A stretch of DNA of 64,000 nucleotides from Amphiduros pacificus (lineage: Eukaryota > Annelida > Polychaeta > Phyllodocida > Hesionidae), in the NCBI GenBank assembly GCA_949316495.1, contig OX439002.1, positions 10,224,001 to 10,288,000 of the forward strand, written 5' to 3'. A program made the position numbers and the translations under genes. Under the pieces are notes generated by a model, which saw only the letters and a program-made list of their open reading frames with translations, made no database searches and was not told the origin of the DNA. This document shows positions 1 to 25,291 of this stretch, piece by piece (within the stretch, counting starts at the first letter, position 1; every line of letters starts with the position of its first letter).

Positions 1-274
1 TTCTGTTATAGATTAGTTTATAGTCTCCTGTAGAATTTATATTACTAAATATTCAGATAAAAATGAAGCCGTATGCAAGTTTGATATACTTTTGTCTTTT
101 GTTTGTGACTAAAGTATAACATTTACTATTATGCCTATATCAATAATTTAAAGTTCAATTATCGCTATTTATGTCCTGTAAAATTAATACTTCTTTTCCA
201 AGAGAATTCTATGGAAAATAATGTTTATAGTATAAAGGTTCGAAACCATTTCCTCTTTTTTTCTTATATTACAG

Positions 275-402
275 CCCCAAGCAAAGATGACAAAGAGGGG
301 GGCCACTACGGTTCCTGGGCTTACAATGTGATGTGGGCAGTGTTGATAATATGTGGAATGAGTGCCTTTGCCTGCACTATCATATTCCTGGCATTGTCAT
401 AG
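275..402 (+). CDS. FRRS1: FRRS1-like gene A, terminal exon only (partial gene)
   Basis: This is the last coding exon of a ferric-chelate-reductase-1-like gene whose other exons lie upstream of the window. The acceptor is the AG at 273-274 after a pyrimidine-rich tract, and the stop TAG is at 400-402. The exon begins in phase 1, like exon 14 of genes B and C. It codes for the loop SKDDKEGGHYGSWAYNV and the sixth b561 transmembrane helix (WAVLIICGMSAFACTIIFLALS), which ends at the C-terminus without a cytosolic tail. It is one codon shorter than its paralogues and clearly more diverged from B and C than these are from each other. The open frame continues into the intron upstream (211-274), but that part does not belong to the protein. 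Same strand and family as B and C, hence a tandem cluster. Confidence 0.85.
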
Positions 403-960
403 AGACAAGATAGTTTAATCATTAATTGTAATTGTCAGGTCTACTTCATATATCAATGTGCATTCGTTATGATTGTTTTCAAACACCGTAACTTTAAATG
501 CCATTGAAATAATGGCATCAATATTCTTCTTGTTTACGATAAAAAGATCTTGTTTTGATCAGGTTATTAAATAGGCATTCATCCCACACCCAAACATATC
601 TGTAACATTCAAAATCAAAATGCAGCATACAACTAATGCCCTTCAGTTAACAATTTCAACCTAATAATGGTTGCATCAGTTCAGTTATGATCCTGCCACG
701 ATGAACTATCCCTTGTCATTTTCACATAGATATAGATAAGAAACCAATGACCATGCAATGATAATCTGAGTAAGATGATTTTCAGCACCATTGGTTATGC
801 TCATCTCATTTTTCACTTCCATACTTCTACTTTTTTTAAATTCTGAGAACTGTAAAATGGACCAAAAGCATGATGTACATTGTCATGGAGAAACATCTAT
901 ATCCGAAAGTATGAACTGTCAGGACCTAAAACATTTCTGATGTCTACAAATAATGCCTCA
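403..960. other. 3' flank of gene A, no gene seen
   Basis: AT-rich sequence after the stop of gene A. It should include the 3' UTR. No clear cleavage signal, ORF or repeat could be assigned. Confidence 0.5.
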
Positions 961-1500
961 GAGGTGCAATATGTTTGCTGATGATGTGGCACTATATATA
1001 TTGTGTAATATTATTGGTGCACTGAAGAACAACTTGCAGAAAAAAATGATACATTAGTGGATAACTGATATGAAAATGGCCATAACTCTTCGGGATTTTG
1101 ATATTACAATTAATGATATTTTAGGAGTAAGTGACATATTCAAATATTTGGGACTAAAGATTGATGGTAATCGTATATCGGACTAACATGTTAAATCGAT
1201 TTCCAAGACATTTAAGTGTATTAATTGCTTCTCAATTGCTTAACAGTCTGTAAATCTATCATGCAACTATTTATTAATTATGCTTGCTCTGTATGGGGTG
1301 AATCTCATAGGGTAATAAAAAGTTATTTTGATTGCGAAAGAGGGCAGCACAAATAGTGTTAAAATAATCACGATTGTATAAACTACTCGGGTAAGGAGCT
1401 TGTTAAACAACTTATGAACGTAAAGGAGATTATCATCTGGCTAACCAAATTTGTGTATGTTATCATACAGCATGTATGTTATACTATGTCAACTGTAGTT
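961..1500 (+). mobile_element. Decayed LINE reverse-transcriptase remnant
   Basis: Translated pieces in changing frames recall the RT and post-RT region of a CR1/jockey-type LINE, in the right order: MFADDVALYI (the FADD catalytic box) at about 970, FKYLGLKIDG near 1140, and INYACSVWGESHRV near 1275. After that come a GKELVKQLMN-like piece near 1395 and a further short stretch. Several stops and frame changes separate them, so this is an old fossil. Ends are not defined. Confidence 0.6.
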
Positions 1501-1840
1501 AATGTAGAAATTGAAAGAGATACAAGATAAATTACATCGTTGAATGTTATAGTGCCAAATTAAACATAAAATTACACAGCAAATCATCTCCGTATGCTAC
1601 GACTGGAGTGTAGGATAAGTAACCAAATTATCTGTCAAACTGTACTTACTGTATAAAATTTTGTATGTGGTGCATTGGTGATTTTATCATTATAGGACCT
1701 TTTTGTGAAACAGCTGGCAGAAATTGTAATCCTGTATAAGGATATTCACGTGAATAGATAAATGCTGCAGATGTGATAATCCTGGTAAAGAATAATATGA
1801 GCATTCCCATTAATTAATAAACCTATATTTAAGAATGCAT

Positions 1841-2158
1841 GTTTGTTTGTTTGTTTGTTTTGGGTTTTACATTACTTTTAACATTATTTCAGTCATTTTA
1901 TGACAAGACCTACCTGTAACAGACACAGTGCTTCTTCACTGAATTGCCATTTGGTAGGGCCATGACATGACAAAACACCCAATCACAGATTTACAAGGAT
2001 AAAGGGTTAACCCATCAGTCACGGACCTCAGCTGACATAGGACATTGTAACATGAATTCAATATTGATATGGCTGGGATCAAACCTTTGTATCATCACAA
2101 AGCAACTGGTGCTAATGAGCTTGGGCTCTGACCAACTGTGTCATGGCCTGTGGCTCCA
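1841..2158 (-). mobile_element. tRNA-derived SINE, CAAA-tailed family 1
   Basis: On the minus strand the copy starts with a tRNA-like head near 2155 and ends in a CAAA-type tail, seen as GTTT repeats at 1841-1860 on the plus strand. It aligns along its length with the better preserved copy at 42729-43057. The promoter boxes are more decayed here. No convincing target-site duplication was found. Confidence 0.7.
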
Positions 2159-2526
2159 CATGTATGACGTCTGTTATTAAGTGATGGATTCTTAGAGGGT
2201 GGCATGACATTTGTGAATGGCTTCGATATGGGGAGAAAGTCAGTGATATGAATGCACAGTACACATACAAAGTAGTACATATTGCCAAAATATATTTGTT
2301 GACATACGTGGAGTGTGTGGACACATCCACATGTCCTAAAATAACTGACAAATCGCCATACATACATACATACATATGAGCATTAACAAAACACATAATT
2401 CTTCTTTGAAATAATGGTTTTATTTGACAATAAACAGATGATTGCAATATTTGATGTTTTGGAAATATAGAGATTCTAATTTTATATTGTCCATATGGAC
2501 AAAACAATACAATGATCATACTAGAG

Positions 2527-2665
2527 CATTGACACTATTTTCATTGACACTATTTTCATTGACACTATTTTCATTGACACTATTTTCATTGACACTATTT
2601 TCATTGACACTTTTTCATTGACACTATTTTCATTTACACTATTTGCATCGACACTATTTTCATTG
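2527..2665. repeat. 15-bp tandem repeat, about 9 units
   Basis: The unit is ATTTTCATTGACACT, repeated head to tail with a few variant units. Because 15 is a multiple of three it leaves a short open frame on the minus strand (VSMKI repeats), which is not a gene. Confidence 0.9.
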
Positions 2666-3540
2666 ATATCAAGACGTGATCTTGGCTGATCTTGGACAGC
2701 ACAGTATAAACATGATGAACCACTAGAAATCCTTTTAAAGCATGTCAATGAATTTTAATGAAGTAATATCACCACCATAGTTATATATTTCTGGAGAAAC
2801 CAAACGTAAAGTAGTCTGATAGGAGTTTGATTTCAGAAGGAGATGATATGGTGATGCGAATAAAAAAGAAATGATGGCCAAATAGAGGTTGAAAAATGTG
2901 TCATAATAAGCTGTCATAATGAGCTATCATAATGAGCTGTACAACTGGGGAGAGAAACCCATTAGTCCATAATTATTATCGTTTATCGTTTCATTTTTCT
3001 CCATAATATAATTGCAGATAATAAAGTGTTACTTGCTACTGATATTCACAGTAAATTCAACACAAGAATTTTAAACAGAATTAGTCTAATGGTGTCGGTT
3101 TCACACAAGATGGTCGGGCTGGCAAGACAGTAAATGTTATGGAAATAAGCCAAATATAGTGTCGGGATATATGTATACTGACAGGAATGTTGTATATATT
3201 GTTCACTTCATCTTGGGATAACATGAGATCTTTTGTCCGGCTTTGTTTGATTTTCAAACCTGAATGATTCAGAGGTTTGGCATGTACAATAAGTGGCTGA
3301 CCAGGTCAGATACCAATCTATGTCACTGAAATGAGGACTAGGTTCCTGAGGTTCAAATTGGGATACATGATAGCCGGAGCATTACAACGTAACGAAATAG
3401 CATAGACAAAGTTTTGTGTTCTATGTCACTGTCAGACATGTTGGATACATTAAATATCAAGAAACTCTTTTTTTTTAAAGAATTTGTATACAGTTTCCTT
3501 TTTGAAAATGATATTTATATTTTCTCATCATTTTGAAGTT
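2666..3540. other. Intergenic, nothing recognised
   Basis: AT-rich sequence between gene A and gene B. I see no conserved coding pattern, repeat or RNA gene here. Confidence 0.5.
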
Positions 3541-4290
3541 GCCGTAAATGTAGACTACAGTGACTGGCAACTGTCTGAAACTGGCAGTTGAAACTCAGAC
3601 ATTTTTTACACAGTCAAACATATAGCATACCTTTCTTATGTGCATAAAGTTATTCATTTTCATATATTCTACATTTGCAAAAATATAGTTAAATTCTATG
3701 TTTATTTATGCAGTCCCCTCAGAAGTACATATCCTCCAAAATTCTGTTATAATACCCACCACTAATTGCAATTGAGCTGAATGTTGTGTCTCACATGTTA
3801 TCTTGTAATTCCACCGTCTTTTAAAATGTTAAAAGTGTTTATTTGTTTTCACGGCACATGTGATGTGCCGGAAGCCATGATGACTAAGGTAGTTAATATC
3901 ACAGGTTGCCAGAGAGTGAAAGTCCCCAGCCCCTCTCTGTCTCAGTCCTATATATTAAATATTAACATATATACAAGTAGTGATGGAAGTAGAAGTTGCC
4001 TTAAATGTAGACTACACTGACTAGAATATATTCTACGTTTGCAAAAAAACATTTCAATTCTATGTTTATTTATGCAGTTGAGATGTCCACCAGTCTGGTC
4101 TGTGACACTGACAGCCAGGTCTGAGATCTGCAGGCCCCTCAGAAGTACATATCGCTCCAAATTTCTGTGTTATAATACCCACCACTAATTGCAATTGAGC
4201 TAACATGTCATCTTGTAATTCCACTGTCTTTCAAAATGTTAAAAGTGTTTATTTGTTTTCATGGCACAAGAGAAATTCCCAACCACTCTC
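3541..4290. repeat. Two copies of an interspersed repeat (family R3)
   Basis: Segments at about 3541-3850 and 3996-4260 share blocks around AAATGTAGACTACA, TCTATGTTTATTTATGCAGT and ACTAATTGCAATTGAGCT in the same order, spaced by insertions. A third copy lies at about 24037-24235. This shows an interspersed repeat of unknown class. No terminal repeats or coding capacity were recognised. Confidence 0.65.
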
Positions 4291-7261
4291 TGTCTCTGTC
4301 CTATATGATATCACTCTGGCTACCTGTGGTGGAGGTCGAGACACGTGTGACCTGATCCCTGGATCTACACCCTGCAGTGTTGAAATTCAACACTGCTATA
4401 AATTTGTCACATGTGTACACACAGAGATCTGGGCTGGCTGACCATGGGGGTTACTATCATAGAACTAAAAAAAACAGCGTATCATTTTCTTATTGCATCA
4501 CCCCATAGTCAGTGTATCATTTTTAACTTTGTTTCATCCCTTAATCAGGATATCAAAATTTAAGTCAGTCATAAATCAGGTTCTGGGTTTTTCGATTCCA
4601 ACCCAGCCTCCATGGGTTAAAATTATGAGAGTATCCTCCCAGGTACTCAACACATTTACTTTCGTCATCTCCGTTCGATTATGTATACCGGTCTGTGAAA
4701 ACAGAGCCTTCATTATAACATAACTTTCTTCTAGGTCTGAGACCCTGTCTACAAAAAAATGTTAAGAATAGTGTCGATTTCAACATTGTTAATAAAAACA
4801 TATTTGAAGAGCAAGGAATTTCCCTATAAAATTTCTGATACAATTCCTAATCTTTTAAGTTCATTTCTGTACAATGTTTTTATGCATGGTGACTCATATT
4901 AGTCAGTGAATATAACAACAAAAGAAAATAAATACTAAAATTCCTCTTGGCCAATGGACGACTTGGTGTCTGGTTACGTCATGTCAACTTTTTCGTCCCA
5001 TGTAGTAAGATGGCCAATTAGTGTCATTATTAATGTAAGAAATTGAGTACAACAACAAATGAGTTGAGATTTTACTGACATGTATGCCGAAATAGTTAGA
5101 CAAAAATAGTCAAGGGGATGGACTATATTAATTTTCATGGGAGGGAGAAGAAAAATCGGGATTTATTTAGTTCGCTAAGTTTACCTGAGGTCACTGCACT
5201 TATTTGTGAAGTCTCTTGAAACTTTTGGATTCTTAATTCACAACTGAATTTTATTCTTATGCTGGAGCAAAATCCATTGACTTTGGAGTCATCTCAACTC
5301 TCGTCTCAATCGGTTATTAAGGTGTATTTACAGAAAAACATTTAAAATGTGCAGAGAACTCACGATGATTAATTATATTTGTAAAAGTTGCGCCGTCACC
5401 GTGCGTAACGCATGAAGTAGTTGTTGATTTTGTGTTGGGGCAAGCCACGCTCACCCGTCCGCCACGTTCAAATAAGACGCTCAAAGTGCTGTCCTGTACC
5501 ACCCACAACACAGATACTGGGTTTTTCATTAAAACTGTTTGATGCTTGTGAATATCCATAAAAAGAAAGCAAAGGTAAGTGTTTCTTCATTGTTCTTTTG
5601 ATAATAATGTTCCTGATTTAAGTATCAATTCAAAAATATTATTAATATTTAAAGAATTCCCATTTCTTTGTATCCTGATACCGTGTTCAGAAAGATAAAT
5701 GGCGAATGAAATGGTTGCGGGAACAAGACAACGGAGAGCCTCCTTTAGATATAATTAAAAATAAATATTCACAGCATAAAATCTAGAACTCTTGATTTTT
5801 TAACGCAAAATAGAAAAAAAGAATAGTTTAGTTCTGCATTATGTTTTCTCTTTTCGAATCATATCTAAGCTTTATCTGTTAGCGGTTGTCCTGTGCGATG
5901 ATATGTACCATTATGTGAAGCGTCAATCAACTCATTAATATGACGATGAATGACTTGGAGTAACGATGAATGACTGGGAGGCCGGCCTTTATAGCTGAAA
6001 ACTAAAATATTACCCCTCATCTTACCCAGCTGTATGACTGTTATAGCCCCAACTGTGCCCTTTAGATTCTGCCCTATTATTCATTTGCCAATAGCAATGT
6101 CAACTGGAAGGGTTCAGTGTGTCACCTATACTCATATTGGCATAAGCGGTATGTGCGTGAGTATAAGGTGGCGTTCCTTGCATTGTAAATCTCAGCTATG
6201 AAAAACATAAAGGTAAAATTATTTTTTTCATTTCTTATCCTTTTCTTGTGTTATATAGTTTTAATAAACGGCCGACGTTTTGTTATCGTTTCGTTCTCAT
6301 AAATCTCTTGATTTCAGTTCGCTAAAAAGAGTTTACTTTATTAATATTTATACTGTTCAACACACACAAAGCCTTTATCAAATATTGTCATCTTGCTGCA
6401 CTTAGCAGGCCTGTCAGACTGGAAAATGTGAGACGTTCCTTTACAAACATGAAGACAAGATAATATGATTATTTAAATGATTTTGGATGACATTCAGATG
6501 GTATGATGTATTTTAATTAGGCAGAAAGAAATGACACTTGTGTCTCCCCATTTAATTATCTATTTATTTATTTTTTCATTTATTTTTTTTTTTCTTTGTT
6601 TACCCATGTTTTCTTCCTGGCTAATCGTGGGAGATTGAAAAAGTGTGAAAGGGAAGAGTGGCGAACGCATCCGCACCTATCTTGATACCGGGAAAATAAT
6701 TTGTAATAGCTGTAGCCAAGTTGTGAAAGATCTAAAGACATCGTCGTTCTCAGTATGTCGACTATTAAAACAAAAAGTCGAATATTGAATCAAACTCGCA
6801 TAAGGGCCTACCAAGTAATGACAAAATCAAAGTGTTGCAGTCTTTAGCGATTTTATTACATGAGCACAACACCGCCGGAGTCTCCGTTGGGCATCAATTT
6901 TTTTCATCATTTGATTTGGCCGGTTAGTCTTTTTTCTAAAGGTGTGGCTGAACGGCGATTTATTCTTCATCGATTATTAAAAGGTTTAGCCTTACAACAA
7001 TATTTAGTTTTTGTGTGATTCAGAAAGAGGGAGCTTTTTAATATTTTTTTATATTTTTAGTACTTCTTTGTAAGCTTTGACCACCTTTCATTTTTAAGAG
7101 ATATGAACACACTTGCGTATCCAATTTCTTTTCGTGGATATTTTGAGCTGAAAAGACATTCAAATATGTTGTTAGGAATTGTTTTAAAACATGCCATCTG
7201 AATAAATCTATTTTTAGGCCAGCATATGTGGTAATATTTGCATATATATATTATATTTTAG
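4291..7261. other. Intergenic region upstream of gene B
   Basis: No gene or known repeat recognised except the candidate first exon described separately. A perfect 10-bp-arm palindrome around one A lies at 4375-4395. The region should hold the promoter and 5' UTR of gene B, because the first coding exon of B begins directly after a splice acceptor. Confidence 0.45.
5380..5574 (+). promoter_or_regulatory. Candidate promoter and untranslated first exon of gene B
   Basis: This is an inference. The ATG of gene B follows an AG acceptor immediately (7260-7261), so an upstream untranslated exon is expected. The segment 5390-5490 is locally CpG-rich in an AT-rich background, and a strong donor (AAAG|GTAAGT) lies at 5573. 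Another possible donor is CATAAAG|GTAAAA near 6211. No TATA box or transcription start can be assigned. Confidence 0.2.
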
Positions 7262-20660
<13,399 letters not shown>

Positions 20661-23085
20661 AGCAGAAGACTTTTCAACGTTTGTAATACATGAACACTTT
20701 TTTGTTTTGGAACATTATATAACAATTTTGTTAATTTTCGGAACAATGTACACATTTTTCACAATTTATAAATGTGACAATAATAAAACAATAAAATGGC
20801 TGAGGAAGAATAATTGCACACTTTTTGGAAGATTGGAATGGAGTTTATATCTTGTAACACTTCAATGCACTTATTGATCTCATTTCTGAGACCGTCAATC
20901 TTTTTATCAGAATACACTTGAAATAAACCAGTGATGTGAAAAGAAAAACATAGCATGCAAATATGGGGACATTTTTCTACATATCAGATTATCACCCGCA
21001 AAGGTTACGAGATTATTTAAATTTCGATTCGTTTATCAGATGGATTTATAAAATAAATCATTAAAAATTATAACAATAATTTATGTGCTCGATAAATGAT
21101 AAATTTTATGGTTCTGTATGGTGATCGCTTTAAAAGTAATAGATGGATTTGGTCTAAAATAGCATACACTGCCAATGGCAAAACATATATCAACTGAGAA
21201 TTTGACCCATGCATAACACATTTGTATTTGAATAATTAGGTCAAAATGGCCTATGTTGTGAAATAACTTTTTCTTGTAAACAGTCGTAGTGATTAGAAGT
21301 ATGGAGATTTAAATTAAGAATGAATAAACTATTTTGAAATATTTTGATCTGAATTGCTCTCTTGTTAATATATTTATTGAATCAGATATTCATATGACTT
21401 TCACATATATATCAATTCACTGTGTATTACAATATATTTTAACACATTTCTCATTAACAAATATGCAGTCTTGCAGCCAGATCAGCAGAAAAATAATTTA
21501 TCTGTTATATAAATATAAGTCTACGTCAATTGGACCAGGCCTGAGAAACCCTTCTTATGATTTACAACATGTTTTGGGGTCATGGTTTTAATGAAAATTT
21601 ATTTAAGAAAGAGACTTTAATGAGATATGAACACTGTGACGCAATTATTGTACCTACATTTTGGATATCTGGAAGAATTCTGTGCTCATATTCTTGGCGC
21701 GTGTTCATATCTGTTCATACCTGTTCACAAACTGATGATGAACACAATTTGTTTGTCATCAGGTGTCACCAGACAGCCAATGCCGAACCATAGTCTGCTC
21801 TTAACATCTAATTTGTTATTGATCTCGAGAGCATAAAACAACAAATCAGGTTTTTGCGAGAGTTCTGGACAAAAGGGACACGCTAAATCGGAAATTCTGG
21901 ACTACAGATTGTCTGTGTATAAGTTATCAATATCAAATCAATCTGCCAACATTACGTCCAATGTATGACAGTGTAGTATCCAACCGTGATGAACACAGTG
22001 AATGAATTATCTAATTCAGACAGATGTGTAATACAAAATAGCGTAGATGAAGAAGTCAACTAAAAACTATGAATAAAGGAAGTGGCCAGAGGGGAAACAA
22101 TTAAGTTAATAGCCAAATAAAGAAACAGAACAAAAGAACATTGGTTGATATTTCTCTGGTTACTCTGATCCTTAATAAAGATTATAATTCTTTGGAAATT
22201 CTATAAATGTCAAACCTTTATGGTTGAAAGATGATTATACAATTCAGTGTTCAGTACCTAAAACAGAAAAAAATCTCCATACAGCGCAATTTGAACAGAT
22301 TCACAATAAGTAAAACTAGAAACAAATCAGAAATAATCGTAAATAATTGAAACAAGTTGTAAATAAAACCAGAAACAAATTGTAGATAACATTATGAGAC
22401 AGTTTTACAATACATTAATTGCAGCAACATTGGTTTTGTATAATAATGTCAATGCACCAAGGCAATAATAATAATGCAAACAACCTCGGCAAAGTCTTAA
22501 TCCTAGCCTATTAGAATGTAGATTGTTTAATCAAATGACACAGGAGGCGTAAACTGAATTTACCAGTTCATGTGCAACCATGTAATCTATGCCACGATTA
22601 GAAAATGCTAAACTTTGAAAGGAAAGTCTTGGCTAATGAACCAGCGCGAGAGTAACAAGTTGAATGGGGCATTCGCACGTACATGTATTAAATTCGTTTT
22701 GAAAATATGTTGCGAGATAATATCATATTTGCAACACTGAATAATGACTAAAGGCGGTTTATAGTTGATACTTCTTTTCCAAATGTGAACCAATAAAAAA
22801 TGATTGATTTTATGGTTATGTATCCATTTGAGCGAAGCGAATTAAAATATATAAAAGGCTATGTCATCATCGTCGTCTGTGAGTGTCTGCTGCATGATAG
22901 TGTACTGCTTTTGTTTTCTGATTAAAGTTGACCATGACTGATGGTGCTTGGCCCATTTCAGCACTAATTATGTTACATTCTGTCAGGTATGTGTACGGTG
23001 TGCTTGTTGTGTGTGGTATGATGTGCTCAGTGTGTATTTGATTTATTTGTATCAACAACCTTTTTAGCATTATTTAGACAATTTT
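20661..23085. other. Intergenic region downstream of gene B, nothing recognised
   Basis: AT-rich sequence including the 3' UTR of gene B. No coding pattern, RNA gene or named repeat could be supported. Confidence 0.5.
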
Positions 23086-23089
23086 GGAT

Positions 23090-23285
23090 CAGAAAGAAGC
23101 CTGTCATTGGGACTCAATTCCCTGCCCCTTTTGAAGAGTGACGAGGGATTTTTCTTCTGCATGACCACATAGACATGATAATACAAACCATGGCCTTTGA
23201 CAGTCGTGTAGCACTGGTTTGAACGGATATATCTCGGCTATCCACTTTCTCGGTCATGCAGCCAAGTCCCCGACCTTTAGTATGT
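23090..23285 (-). mobile_element. SINE family 2 copy
   Basis: GGGACTCAATTCCCTGCCCC, GACCACATAGACATGATAAT and CATGGCCTTTGACAG match, in reverse, the downstream half of the composite at 13540-13690. The tRNA-like part is poorly preserved (CCAAGTCCCCGACC near 23262). Confidence 0.55.
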
Positions 23286-23821
23286 GAGGCAAACGTCTTA
23301 CCAAATGAGCCACGTACATACTCCCTACAAAGATTAATGATAGCATATGGTCACAAAATACAAACCTGTGTTGAACCTGTGAGAATGATTCCAAAGTTCA
23401 AGTATCAAATAAACACATATCCTTCCTATAGCAATGGGTACATGGTGTCACTTTCACCCAGCATAAATGGCGTCAAAAATAGAACACTATTAGTTTCCCA
23501 GAGTTTATTCCTATGAATTAAACCTATTAATAAATGAGTAAAAATCATTAATATCGTTGTTTACCACAACCCTGACAGTTTGGAATGTGTTTGGGAGTAA
23601 TGGAATGTGTTGACTCAACAAAATGTTCAGCTCTGCTCCCCTACCAATCTGTTTCCAATTAAGTTCCCAGCTCCTAACAGCTGTTAGAATTAGTCCCTCA
23701 TTGACATGATCCTTGGGTTCACAGCAACTTATTTGCATGGATTATAATTATTTAACTCAGAACCTTTTTTATCTCATACTTGGTGCTTCAAGAGGGTGTT
23801 CTGCACCTATGAGATATTCTT

Positions 23822-23930
23822 TTGCAGATCACCCCTCTGCCGAACTACTTTCGCAGATCACCCCTCTGCCGAACTACTTTCGCAGATCACCCATGTGCCG
23901 AACTACTTTTGCAAATCATCCTTGGTCCAA
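23822..23930. repeat. 29-bp tandem repeat, about 3.5 units
   Basis: Unit GCAGATCACCCCTCTGCCGA plus ACTACTTTC, the last units diverging (CCCATGTGCC, AAATCATCC). Confidence 0.85.
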
Positions 23931-23934
23931 ATGA

Positions 23935-24022
23935 CGAGTGAGATCCTTCCACCAGAACCAACAAAAGAGATCTGTCAGGCTGAACACTGCATGAACCCAT
24001 GCTCTTGACTTTATCTCATATT
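23935..24022 (-). repeat. Inverted fragment of the 24.5-25.3 kb repeat
   Basis: GAGATCCTTCCACCAGAACC followed by GAGATCTGTCAGGCTGAACA and a terminal GACTTTATCTCAT block is the reverse complement of the junction region of the tandem units at 24561-25196. Confidence 0.75.
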
Positions 24023-24036
24023 TATCTTCCGCAGAT

Positions 24037-24235
24037 GGTTTATATACAGTGATCGGCAACTTTCTGAAACCGGCAGATTTAACTCGGACATTTTTAACTC
24101 TGTCAAATATCGAGTAAAACTGTTCTGTACTAATTGCAATTGAGCTGAATATAGTGCCTCACACGTCATCTTGTTATTCCTATTCCTTTCAAAATGTTCA
24201 AAGTGTTTATTTGTTTTCACGGCACGAAAGATTGA
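24037..24235. repeat. Third copy of interspersed repeat R3
   Basis: Shares TAATTGCAATTGAGCTGAAT, the block around CATCTTGTTATTCC and GTGTTTATTTGTTTTCACGG with the copies at 3541-4290. Confidence 0.65.
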
Positions 24236-24539
24236 GTCACTGTCAAATGACGTCAGAAGTGGTGACGTAACCAACTTCTCCATATAACTCAATGTGAACT
24301 CGGACAGTTTGCCGGTTTGCTGAATGCATGAAAATAATGCTATTTCTGTTAATATTGAACGGGTATCATTAAAACTCCACAGACCGTTAAAGTCGAAGAT
24401 CTTCTTTCGGTGTGAGCAGTTTTTACAAGGTTTTTAAAGGTTTTGTGAAAATCGGGAGTGAAAAACATGAAAGTGTCCGGATTTGGCTGCCGGTCACTGT
24501 ACCAGACCAGTGTTAACATTGTACAAGAAGTACAGATCT

Positions 24540-25290
24540 AAAGACAAGAACATGTGAATGCAGTGTTCAGGCTGAGAGATCTCTCAAGTTGGTTCTGGTG
24601 GAAGGATCTCAAGAGTCCGAAATTATGAAGTCACAATGCCCACCTATCAATGAGGTCATTACATAGTAAAATATGTTGTAATGACGTCATTGAGTGTGAC
24701 GTCATTAAAAAAGGGCGTGGCATTGTTTATTTTGTTTGACACACACAACATAGATCTGCACATGATGCAATGTTTTCCACATAGTTTTGCTTTAAATAGA
24801 TTGGACATCAAACCAAAACTTTATCTCATACCTATCTGCAGGAGTTAAGTATGAGATAAAGTCAAGAACATAGGTTTGTGCAGTGTTCAGGCTGACAGAT
24901 CTCTCACGTTGGTTCTGGTGGAAGGATCTCACAATATAGAGTAGCACTATGCCCACCACTCAATGGCGTCATAACATAATAAAATATATGTTGTAATGAG
25001 GTCAGTGAGTGTGACGTCATTAAAAATGGGTGTGGCATTGTTTATGTTGTTTGACACGGGCAACAAAGGTCTGCACATGCGGGAATGTTTTCCTCTCTAT
25101 TTTGCTTGAAATAGATTGGACATCAAACCAAAAACTTTATCTCATACCTATCTGTAGGAGTTAAGTATGAGATAAAGTCAAGAACATAGGTTCGTGCAGT
25201 GTTCAGGCTGACAGATCTCTTGAGATCCTTCCACCAGAACCAACTTGAGAGATCTGCCAGCCTGAACACTGCACGAACCTATGTTCTTGC
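24540..25290. repeat. Two 317-bp direct repeats ending in a long hairpin
   Basis: Units at about 24561-24877 and 24878-25196 match along their length (CAGTGTTCAGGCTGA start, CATCAAACC and GAGTTAAGTATGAGATAAAG near the end). The third unit stops after about 25 bases and is followed, after a 27-base gap, by its reverse complement, giving 41-base arms with one mismatch (25182-25222 and 25250-25290). Palindromic TGACGTCA sites lie at 24682, 24697 and 25012. Class unknown; perhaps a non-autonomous DNA transposon with long inverted ends. Confidence 0.75.
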
Positions 25291-25291
25291 C

